Source of the DNA: an uncultured Collinsella sp.
GTDB lineage: Bacteria; Actinomycetota; Coriobacteriia; Coriobacteriales; Coriobacteriaceae
Reading direction: 5' to 3'
DNA length: 25,139 bases
Assembly: GCA_959026535.1 (NCBI GenBank)
Contig: CAUFMB010000032.1
Coordinates: forward strand, 1 to 25,139
Under the pieces are notes generated by a model that ran no database searches, was not told the DNA's origin, and was given only the letters and a program-made list of their open reading frames with translations. The translations under genes and the position numbers were made by a program. Below, piece by piece: positions 8,429 to 14,148 of the stretch. The first letter of the stretch is position 1. Each line of letters begins with the position of its first letter.

Positions 8429-8609
8429 AGAGCAATACGCTAAATCGAAAAAGGCAATCGAAGCCGCGCCTGTGGACTTATCGAGGGTCGAGATTCCCGC
8501 CCCATCCATCGGCACCCAGCAGAAGGTCGTCGACATCCTCGACCGCTTCGGCACCCTAACGAAATCGCTCACCGACGGTAGGATAAACCCCCATGAATAT
8601 ATGAATTGA
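8424..8609 (+). pseudogene. hsdS: HsdS (type I restriction specificity subunit) fragment
   Basis: The frame from 8424 to the stop at 8607-8609 reads SEEQYAKSKKAIEAAPVDLS, then RVEIPAPSIGTQQKVVDILD, then RFGTLTKSLTDG. The stretch IPAPSIGTQQKVVDILDRF is the hallmark of the conserved region after a target-recognition domain in HsdS. There is no start codon, no recognition domain and no complete second half; the last residues RINPHEYMN no longer look like HsdS, so both ends are broken. It starts inside the last codons of the TetR fragment, so the two scraps were joined by deletion or recombination. Confidence 0.75.
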
Positions 8610-8617
8610 CCTGCTGA

Positions 8618-8635
8618 CTCCAATGAAGATTGGAG
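8618..8635. repeat. Small perfect hairpin
   Basis: CTCCAAT (8618-8624) / ATTGGAG (8629-8635), loop GAAG. No T-tract follows. It lies between the HsdS scrap and the toxin-like locus; role unknown. Confidence 0.4.
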
Positions 8636-8688
8636 GGTAACTGCCAGGGGTGACGGCCCGGCGAGTGTTATTTTGCGAGCTATGCGCA

Positions 8689-8714
8689 TTGAAAGCGACC
8701 TTTCGTGGTATAAA
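8689..8714 (+). promoter_or_regulatory. Candidate promoter of the structured leader and toxin-like gene
   Basis: TTGAAA (from about 8689) and TAAACT (ending about 8714) at 16-base spacing; an overlapping TATAAA is also present. A short GAAAG/CTTTC inverted repeat lies between the two boxes. Transcription would start near 8721, about 143 bases before the ATG at 8864. Confidence 0.5.
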
Positions 8715-8720
8715 CTACTT

Positions 8721-8839
8721 GCCGGAAGCCGCGGCTTTCAGGGTACGGCTTACGTGTACGTTTAACCTCCGTGGGCGACGGGGTGCCGCAAGGCGTAGAA
8801 TATCGCCCACCTGTAGGGGCCTGCAGCGATGCGGGCCCC
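8721..8839 (+). ncRNA. Highly structured leader, candidate type III antitoxin RNA
   Basis: Three self-complementary elements lie in a row. First is the palindrome AAGCCGCGGCTT (about 8727-8738). Second is a perfect 8-bp stem GTGGGCGA (8771-8778) / TCGCCCAC (8803-8810) enclosing a small GCC-GCAA-GGC hairpin with a GNRA tetraloop. Third is a 9-bp stem GGGGCCTGC (8816-8824) / GCGGGCCCC (8831-8839) with one G-U pair, just before the ribosome binding site. Known type III antitoxins are transcribed directly upstream of the toxin and separated from it by a hairpin, which fits. I could not find clear tandem repeats of the ToxI kind, so this may instead be a structured 5' leader. Confidence 0.45.
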
Positions 8840-8863
8840 GCTTCGTATGAGGGGGCGTAACCG

Positions 8864-9312
8864 ATGAAGATCGTATCCATCTCCCAGGACTTCTTCGACC
8901 TCGTCGATGGCGACCGTGAGCTCATGCTTAAGCGCGACCGCCCCTGCATCGCGGTGGCGAGGCTGCGTTTCCGAGGAAAGCGCAGGAACTTCGCCGTGCC
9001 GCTGCGCTCCAACATCGCCCCAATGTGCTCAAAGACCAGTACTTCGCGCTGCCGCCCCGCCCCGCGACGCGCCCCGGCTGCCGCCACGGCATCCACCACA
9101 TCAAGATGTTCCCCATAACCAAGGCCTACCAGCGCCGCTTCAGGACCGAGGGCTCGGCTTACTACGAGACACTCCAGCGCATCATCGATGGCAACACCAA
9201 GCGCATTGTCTCCGAATGCCAGGCGTACCTCGACCGCTACGAGCGCGAGGGAAGGCCTCGCTTTGCCGTCGGCATCGACCGCATCGTGGGGCTGCTGGAG
9301 GGCGAGAAGTAG
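8864..9312 (+). pseudogene. Frameshifted ToxN/AbiQ/CptN-like RNase toxin
   Basis: ATG 8864 follows a GAGGGGG ribosome binding site and encodes MKIVSISQDFFDLVDGDREL, then a stretch containing RPCIAVARL and FAVPLRSNIAP. The frame is lost near 9018-9021, and the remainder continues in the +1 frame (NVLKDQYFALPPR, HGIHHIKMFPITKAYQRRF) to TAG at 9310-9312. Restoring one C to the four-C run gives an uninterrupted 149-aa protein. Length, the N-terminal SISQDFF pattern, the central PLRSNI and the HGIHHIKMFPI segment resemble type III toxins of the ToxN/AbiQ fold (CptN group). That family call is by memory of the pattern, not a search. GTG 9025 could start a 95-aa C-terminal piece. A terminator follows at 9337. 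Confidence 0.62.
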
Positions 9313-9336
9313 GGCACCTCGGCTCAGTCTCGAGCC

Positions 9337-9359
9337 ATGCGGAGTCGCTCCGCATTTTT
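9337..9359 (+). terminator. Intrinsic terminator after the toxin-like gene
   Basis: Perfect 8-bp stem ATGCGGAG (9337-9344) / CTCCGCAT (9348-9355), three-base loop TCG, then TTTT. It lies 25 bases after the stop codon. Bases 9360-9520 hold no gene I can support. Confidence 0.88.
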
Positions 9360-9520
9360 GAACGCCGCGTGTGCGTCCCAAATACTTGAGAAGCAAACTG
9401 CGAAGTGCAGTGGCGCGCCCGTGCCCGTGCATAGTCGTCACCATCGGCGTCTACGCGGCGTCGGCTTCAAGTGGAACTGGCGCCGCTGCTGTATATGGTT
9501 TGCCTTGCTGCAAATGGCGA

Positions 9521-9940
9521 TCAATGCCCGCGATGCTTCTGTTTGCGCTTCAGCTCTCGCTGCTCGAAGCGCGCCTCCGCCTCATCCGCGCGACGCTGGC
9601 TTCTTGCTTGGGCCGACTCCCGCTTCATCGCTTCCCGCTGTGCCGCGAGCGCCTGTTGTGCCTTGGTGCTCACCGCGGGCCGTTTAAGGGCTTTCGCTAC
9701 CTCGCGAGCGCGCCGCTTGGGGTTCTTCGCGGGCTTGCTTGTTTCAGTGGCCTTGTCGCCGAAGAACGAGAGCTTCTCCCATTCGCTTGTAACGAATCGC
9801 AGGATCTCCTCATCGGACGGCTCCGCGCCGAAGACGATGCGGGCGACGCCGTACTTTCCGCCCTCGACGTGCTCCGCCAGCCCGACCCAGAATTGACCGT
9901 CGTGATATACGGTCAGGGTGGACGACACGCTGATCTGCAT
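9521..9940 (-). CDS. yjdF: YjdF family protein (DUF2992)
   Basis: A 139-aa protein beginning MQISVSSTLTVYHDGQFWVG. The string LTVYHDGQFWVGLAEHVEGGKYGVARIVFGAEPSDEEIL is the diagnostic N-terminal part of the YjdF family, and the very basic, Arg/Lys/Ala-rich C-terminal half ending KRKQKHRGH is also typical. ATG 9940 was chosen because AAGGAGG lies eight bases upstream and the family starts there; the frame extends further up to 10138 only as readable riboswitch leader. The biochemical function is unknown. The family is commonly controlled by the yjdF riboswitch that binds azaaromatic compounds, so a role in tolerance to such compounds is inferred. It appears intact amid broken neighbours. Confidence 0.93.
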   Translation of the reverse strand: MQISVSSTLTVYHDGQFWVGLAEHVEGGKYGVARIVFGAEPSDEEILRFVTSEWEKLSFFGDKATETSKPAKNPKRRAREVAKALKRPAVSTKAQQALAAQREAMKRESAQARSQRRADEAEARFEQRELKRKQKHRGH

Positions 9941-9956
9941 GGTTGGTTCCTCCTTT

Positions 9957-10060
9957 ATGTAGATGACCATGCAGAGAAGGGACAACCAAGGAGGCAGGTT
10001 ACTGATGCGGACTCCCGCACGCCCACGACTACCCGACGGGGACTGTGTTTTCATCTCTGA
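9957..10060 (-). promoter_or_regulatory. Probable yjdF (azaaromatic) riboswitch in the yjdF leader
   Basis: The leader between the candidate -10 and the yjdF ribosome binding site is about 110 bases and rich in defined structure. Reading the minus strand, it has GACTG/CCCCGTCGGG segments, then the perfect stem TGCGG-GAGT-CCGCA (10006-10019), then AACCTGCCTCC (9990-10000), which I recall as part of the conserved 3' segment of the yjdF motif RNA. Position right before yjdF strongly supports the call. A covariance-model search (Rfam yjdF motif) would settle it; I could not run one. Confidence 0.72.
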
Positions 10061-10067
10061 TGCCCGC

Positions 10068-10073
10068 ATTGTA
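10068..10073 (-). promoter_or_regulatory. Candidate -10 box of yjdF
   Basis: TACAAT on the minus strand, 5 of 6 consensus matches, about 8 bases before the start of the riboswitch region. No good -35 box is visible at 17 bases (ATGAAG). Confidence 0.5.
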
Positions 10074-10152
10074 GCACGCGCGGATGCGCCCTTCATCGCT
10101 GCCGACATGACGTGGCTGGGATTCGTTCCTCGACACATCCTTTTGTATATTG

Positions 10153-10203
10153 CCTTCCCGGTTTCGAAACTTTAAATCAATTCGAGTTTCGAAACCGGGA
10201 AGG
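10153..10203. repeat. Perfect 19-bp inverted repeat with nested palindromes
   Basis: CCTTCCCGGTTTCGAAACT (10153-10171) and its exact reverse complement (10185-10203) flank a 13-base AT-rich spacer. Each arm holds its own palindrome GTTTCGAAAC (10161-10170 and 10186-10195, centres 25 bp apart). The right arm ends in AAGG of the AAGGAG ribosome binding site of the ORF at 10213, and the left arm begins with CCTTCCC, which can pair with it. It may be a pair of operators, an RBS-hiding hairpin, or a recombination site. Confidence 0.85.
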
Positions 10204-10212
10204 AGAGCGTAT

Positions 10213-10407
10213 GTGAGAGGCGATATGAGCATCAACTTGATGCTTGAGGGGGAGCTCGCGTCGCTTCTGCCCATCGGGGACGTGTTCCCGAAGGTCCTCA
10301 TCTCCCGCATAGGGCATGAGACCTGTACCCGGGAAGGCGTACTCGTGCTGGACCTCGCGCGGTGCTGCTCGGTGAGCAGGGGTTCTGAACACTGCGTAGG
10401 GATATAG
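10213..10407 (+). CDS. Small unidentified ORF (64 aa), possibly a gene fragment
   Basis: GTG 10213 lies seven bases after AAGGAG and opens a 64-codon frame, MRGDMSINLMLEGELASLLP followed by IGDVFPKVLISRIGHETC; an internal ATG at 10225 with GAGAGG before it is a second choice. The first 40 codons have the strong G/C third-position bias of real genes here. The last 20 (four Cys, ending SEHCVGI) look less typical, so it may be the 5' end of a longer gene fused to unrelated DNA. I recognise no family and assign no function. The 19-bp inverted repeat directly upstream suggests regulated expression. Bases 10408-10552 hold no gene I can support. Confidence 0.45.
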   Translation: MRGDMSINLMLEGELASLLPIGDVFPKVLISRIGHETCTREGVLVLDLARCCSVSRGSEHCVGI

Positions 10408-10552
10408 CGCGACAGGGGGTGCAGCACCGTTTGCGCCTTGTCTAGAGAGCACGAACGAGAGATGTGGTCTGCGGACGACTGAATAGCTTCATCTGTTTTG
10501 GTTACAACGAAATGTGTGCCGCGCGCCTGCGGCATGAAGGAGGGAGATTTCT

Positions 10553-11083
10553 ATGAATATCGTTGTATTGAGTGGTAGCCCGCGCAAGGGTGCCAATACC
10601 GACACCATGGTCGAGGCCTTTGCCGAGACCGCGCGCGAGGCCGGCCATACGGTCGAGGTCATCCGCGTTGCCGGCAAAAAGATTGCTGGTTGTCTGGGAT
10701 GCCAGTACTGCTTTACCCATGAGGGCACCTGTGTGCAGAAGGATGACATGGCCGACGTGATCGAGCCGCTGAAAGACGCAGACATGGTCGTCTTTGCCTC
10801 GCCTATCTACTGGTTCGATATCACCGCGCAGGAGAAGGCCGCCATCGACCGCCTGTACGCCTTCGGTGCTACGGGCTTCCCGTTCACCAAGACGGCCCTT
10901 TTGCTCGATAGCCATAGCGAGGGCGTCTATGATGCGGCGATCGCTATGTATAAGTCAACCTGCGCGTACTGCAAGTGGGAGGATCAGGGCATTGTCACCA
11001 TCAGCGGTATGACCGAGCGCGACAGCATGGTATCGTCGCCCAAGTTGAAAGAGGTGCGAGAGCTCGCTCGCAAGCTCGCCTAA
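10553..11083 (+). CDS. Flavodoxin-family NAD(P)H-dependent (FMN) oxidoreductase
   Basis: A 176-aa cytosolic flavoprotein of the iron-sulfur-flavoprotein/NADPH-dependent FMN reductase type. The N-terminal LSGSPRKGANTDTMVEAF is the FMN phosphate-binding loop after the first beta strand. CLGCQYCFTHEGTCVQKDDM is the Cys-rich signature of this group, and FASPIYWFDITAQEKAAIDR is the second flavin-binding loop and dimer-contact region. A second Cys pair, CAYCKW, lies near residue 145. ATG 10553 follows AAGGAGGGAG. The gene is intact, alone, and its codon use looks native. Likely reduces quinones, nitro or other small electron acceptors with NAD(P)H; the substrate is unknown. Confidence 0.9.
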   Translation: MNIVVLSGSPRKGANTDTMVEAFAETAREAGHTVEVIRVAGKKIAGCLGCQYCFTHEGTCVQKDDMADVIEPLKDADMVVFASPIYWFDITAQEKAAIDRLYAFGATGFPFTKTALLLDSHSEGVYDAAIAMYKSTCAYCKWEDQGIVTISGMTERDSMVSSPKLKEVRELARKLA

Positions 11084-11096
11084 GGACAAGAGGGGC

Positions 11097-11161
11097 GCAT
11101 GGCAATCAGCACTAGCGGAAATGCTTGCTGCCCTTACCAGGAGGAATGCTGATTGCCATGC
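11097..11161. repeat. 65-bp element with perfect 15-bp terminal inverted repeats
   Basis: GCATGGCAATCAGCA (11097-11111) and its exact complement (11147-11161) enclose 35 bases. It sits 13 bases after the reductase stop. The long loop and lack of a T-tract make a simple terminator unlikely; a MITE or REP-like remnant, or a transcript-end structure, is possible. Confidence 0.65.
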
Positions 11162-11191
11162 AACGATGCTCCCGCGGACAATTCCGGTGTG

Positions 11192-11659
11192 CTAAAACGC
11201 CTTCTCGTTCAAGAATTCTCTGAACGCGGGGATGTCGAAGCCGACGAGGCCACGCCCACGTTCCCCGATAACGCCGTCCTCGAGGAGGCGGCGTTTGTAT
11301 TGGCTTGCGTAGTTGCTGGCGACGCCCATGCGTTTGGCTATCTCCGAGATCCTGCTGGGGCCAGAATCGGGCAGCATCGCGAGCAAAAACTCAATGTCTT
11401 TATCGGAAAGCTCTCGATAGGTCGTTTCGAGAGAAGCCCGATGCCATGCTTCTCGAGTTGCCTGAAGATGCCATTCATGCACGTGCGCCAGTTGCCCTGG
11501 GCTTCTTGAACATATGTCCAATCGATGCCCACTGGACCAATTTGAACGCCGTTCATGCGCGCGTGAGACTGTGAAAGGTAGCTATCTGCCGCTTCTTTGG
11601 TTCGCTCGATAATATCTTCGAGCATGCCTGGCATGGCGGAGCCATTTGCTGTACTCCAT
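11192..11659 (-). pseudogene. Degraded AAA-type ATPase (three retained pieces)
   Basis: ATG 11659, five bases after AAGGAG, still starts a frame (MEYSKW) that soon stops. In another frame lies a central piece, MLEDIIERTKEAADSYLSQS through DWTYVQEAQGNWRT and QLEKHGIGLL, which corresponds to the part just before Walker B. After TTT at 11425-11427 the first frame resumes with TYRELSDKDIEFLLAMLP, then SRISEIAKRMGVASNYASQY and GLVGFDIPAFREFL, a winged-helix C-terminus. Walker A, Walker B and everything between them and the C-terminus are missing, so at least two deletions occurred (468 bases against more than 1.1 kb expected). The intact family are orphan ATPases with a DNA-binding C-terminus. Confidence 0.72.
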
Positions 11660-11667
11660 GGTGGCTC

Positions 11668-11724
11668 CTTTGCAAGTTTTGCTAATTTTTGCAACTTTTG
11701 CTAACTTTTGCGAGTTTTGCTAAC
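11668..11724. repeat. Three tandem 19-bp repeats upstream of the ATPase remnant
   Basis: Copies CTTTGCAAGTTTTGCTAAT (11668-11686), TTTTGCAACTTTTGCTAAC (11687-11705) and TTTTGCGAGTTTTGCTAAC (11706-11724) are head to tail with two to three differences each. They end at the AAGGAG of the ATPase remnant. Their AT richness contrasts with the surroundings. They may be iterated protein-binding sites, possibly for the winged-helix protein itself. Confidence 0.85.
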
Positions 11725-11786
11725 GGCTTAGGACGGTGCGGGAAGCCCCCGTATCGTCGACATTTCCGAGGATGACCTCCGCAACG

Positions 11787-11829
11787 AGCGGGGCCCGGGG
11801 CGCGATATTGCTGCGCTCCGGGCCCCGCT
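11787..11829. terminator. Long GC-rich hairpin downstream of the topoisomerase A gene
   Basis: AGCGGGGCCCGGGGCGC (11787-11803) pairs over 17 bp with 11813-11829, with one G-U or G-T exception and a nine-base loop. It lies 34 bases after the minus-strand stop at 11863. There is no clear T-tract on that strand, so it is a probable but non-classical terminator. Confidence 0.65.
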
Positions 11830-11862
11830 GCTTTGTAAAACTATGGCGGTTCTGCCGTCGTC

Positions 11863-14103
11863 CTAGTCAAACAGACTCGGCATGTCGTTTTCTTTCATGA
11901 GGGCACCGGCGGAGGGCAGACTCTGCGCGGTGAACTTCTCGGCCGAGACGCCGGCGCCAAGGATCTCTTCGGTTGTGCCGACCGTGGTGACCGAGCGGCC
12001 CTTCTTGGCCGTAAGGGCCTGGACGCCCTGCGTGTTGGTGGTCGTCTTGGTCTTGAGCAGCGACGTGTTGAAGTTCATCAGGCGATAGTCGCTCGAGACC
12101 AGCGCGATGTCGCGATCCTCCTTGAGCACCTGGGCATACAGCAGCTTGCTGCCACCGTAGATGGCGTTCTTGAGGCGCTTGCGGTTGGTTTTGGTGACGT
12201 ATCCGGCAAGTGCGACACGCACCACGCGGCCGTTTTCAAAGACAAACAGCACGTCGGCCTTGTAGTCCTCGGGGTCGATGACCCAGATGACGCTCTCGTC
12301 GGGTTCCATCTCAAGATCGGTCGGCAGGTACGAGCCCAGCTGGGCCGACTTGGTGTCCTCAAACGCCGCAACCTTGCACTTGTACACCTGGCTCTTGTTG
12401 GTAAACACGAGCAGCTCGTGCGTGTTGGAGGACGGGAACTCGATAAAGGGCTTATCGCCGTCTTTGTACTTGAGCGTGGTCGCCTTCTTGAGCACACGGT
12501 CCGTCATCTTTTTAAGGTAGCCCTCGCGCGAAAGCATGATAGTAACCGGGTACTCCTCGACCTCGGGCTCCAGGCTTACCTCGATAACCTCATGGGGCTC
12601 GATCCTGCCCGTGCGGCGCGGCATCACGTACTTCTTGTTGACCGCGGCCAGCTCGTCGCTGATGACCTTCTTGATGTTGTCCTCGCTGGAGAGGATCTCC
12701 TCAAGCTCGGCAATCTCACCCTCGAGCTTAGCGATGTCCTTGGTGCGGTTGAGGATGTACTCCTCGTTGATGTTGCGGAGCTTGAGCTCGGCAACAAACT
12801 CGGCCTGGGTCTCGTCGATGTCGAAACCCTTCATAAGGTTGGGCACGACCTCGGCTTCGAGCTTGGTGCCGCGGATGATGGCGATGGCCTTGTCGATGTC
12901 GAGCAATATCGCCTCGAGGCCGTGCAGTAAGTGCAGACGCTCGGACTTTTTGCCCAGGTCAAAGTTAATGCGGCGACGCGTGGACTCAATACGCCACTTG
13001 ACCCACTCGTGCAGAATCTGGCGCACGCCCATAACACGGGGATAGCCGTCGACGAGCACGTTGAAGTTGCACGAGAACGAATCCTGCAGCGTGGTCGAGC
13101 GATAGAGCTTGGCCATGAGCTTGTCGGGGTCGACACCGCGCTTAAGGTCGATGGCGATGCGCAGGCCCGAAAGGTCGGTCTCGTCGCGGATATCGGCGAT
13201 CTCCTTGACCTTGCCCTCTTTGGAGAGCTTGACGATGCGCTCGATGATGACATCGGTCTTGGTGGTGTAGGGGATCTCGTAGACCTCGATAATGCGCTCT
13301 TCGGGAATCCAGCGCCAGCGGGAGCGGATCTGGAAGCTACCAAGGCCGGTCTCGATAATCTTTTCCATCTCCTCGCGGCGGTAGATGATCTCGCCGCCGG
13401 TTGAGAAGTCGGGCATGGGCATGTACTCGAGCAGATCGCAGTCGGGATCCTTGAGGTAATGCATCGTGGCAGTACAGACCTCGTTGAGGTTGAAACCGCA
13501 GATGTCGGACGCCATGGCGACGCCGATGCCCTTATTGGCCGAGACAAGGATGTTGGGGAACGTGGTGGGCAGCAGGCGCGGCTCCTTCATGGCGCCGTCG
13601 TAGCTGTCGACGAAGTCGACCGGATCCTTGTCGATGTCCTTGAAGATCTCGGCGCTGATGGGGGAGAGCTTGGCCTCGGTATAACGCGAGGCGGCGTAGC
13701 TCAGGTCGCCCGAATAGTACTTGCCAAAGTTGCCCTTCGACTCAACGAACGGCGCGAGCAGCGCCTCGTTACCGGTGGCCAGGCGCACCATCGTCTCGTA
13801 GATCGCGGCGTCGCCGTGCGGGTTGAGCTTCATGGTCTGGCCCACGATGTTGGCGCTCTTCTGGCGCTCGCCCTTGAGCAGGCCCATCTTGTACATGGTG
13901 TAGAGCAGCTTGCGGTGCGAGGGCTTAAAGCCGTCAATCTCGGGGAACGCACGCGAGACGTTGACGCTCATGGCGTAGGGCATGTAGTTGACCTCGAGCG
14001 TCTGCGTGATCGGCTGGTCGGTGACCTCGGAGTGCAGGCCGATGACGTTCTCGGCGTTGACCTGCTTTTTCTTTGGCTGGTTCTTCGTCTTCTTCTTTGC
14101 CAC
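11863..14103 (-). CDS. Divergent type IIA topoisomerase, subunit A (GyrA/ParC-like)
   Basis: Breaks and rejoins DNA as the A subunit of an ATP-driven topoisomerase. At 746 aa it is shorter than GyrA. The breakage-reunion domain (about 25-480) has the catalytic Tyr141 in AASRYTEAKL. A coiled-coil with LxxxxxxIAKLEGEIAELEEIL lies at about 445-480, and a C-terminal beta-propeller-like domain follows (about 520-720). No canonical GyrA box (QRRGGKG) is seen, so relaxation/decatenation is likelier than supercoiling. At the quinolone-contact site it reads HGDAAIYE, with Ala and Glu where E. coli GyrA has Ser83 and Asp87. Start is GTG 14103, preceded by AGAGGAAAT. It lies 45 bases after the B-subunit gene, in one operon. 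The very basic N-terminus (MAKKKTKNQPKKK) is notable. Confidence 0.93.
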   Translation of the reverse strand: MAKKKTKNQPKKKQVNAENVIGLHSEVTDQPITQTLEVNYMPYAMSVNVSRAFPEIDGFKPSHRKLLYTMYKMGLLKGERQKSANIVGQTMKLNPHGDAAIYETMVRLATGNEALLAPFVESKGNFGKYYSGDLSYAASRYTEAKLSPISAEIFKDIDKDPVDFVDSYDGAMKEPRLLPTTFPNILVSANKGIGVAMASDICGFNLNEVCTATMHYLKDPDCDLLEYMPMPDFSTGGEIIYRREEMEKIIETGLGSFQIRSRWRWIPEERIIEVYEIPYTTKTDVIIERIVKLSKEGKVKEIADIRDETDLSGLRIAIDLKRGVDPDKLMAKLYRSTTLQDSFSCNFNVLVDGYPRVMGVRQILHEWVKWRIESTRRRINFDLGKKSERLHLLHGLEAILLDIDKAIAIIRGTKLEAEVVPNLMKGFDIDETQAEFVAELKLRNINEEYILNRTKDIAKLEGEIAELEEILSSEDNIKKVISDELAAVNKKYVMPRRTGRIEPHEVIEVSLEPEVEEYPVTIMLSREGYLKKMTDRVLKKATTLKYKDGDKPFIEFPSSNTHELLVFTNKSQVYKCKVAAFEDTKSAQLGSYLPTDLEMEPDESVIWVIDPEDYKADVLFVFENGRVVRVALAGYVTKTNRKRLKNAIYGGSKLLYAQVLKEDRDIALVSSDYRLMNFNTSLLKTKTTTNTQGVQALTAKKGRSVTTVGTTEEILGAGVSAEKFTAQSLPSAGALMKENDMPSLFD

Positions 14104-14148
14104 GATTTCCTCTTGAACTTCTTATGGGCCGTCGTTATCGATTTACTG

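Noticed and set aside
8186..8689. Minus-strand 167-codon frame over the tetR/hsdS junction
   Set aside because: No family pattern or RBS; it is antisense to the two recognisable fragments.
9371..9520. Plus-strand reading with VVTIGVYAAS, faintly like the start of DUF488 proteins
   Set aside because: No start or RBS, and similarity is limited to a few residues.
10029..10535. Minus-strand 168-codon frame across the inverted repeat
   Set aside because: It crosses the yjdF promoter region and the hairpin and shows no coding features.
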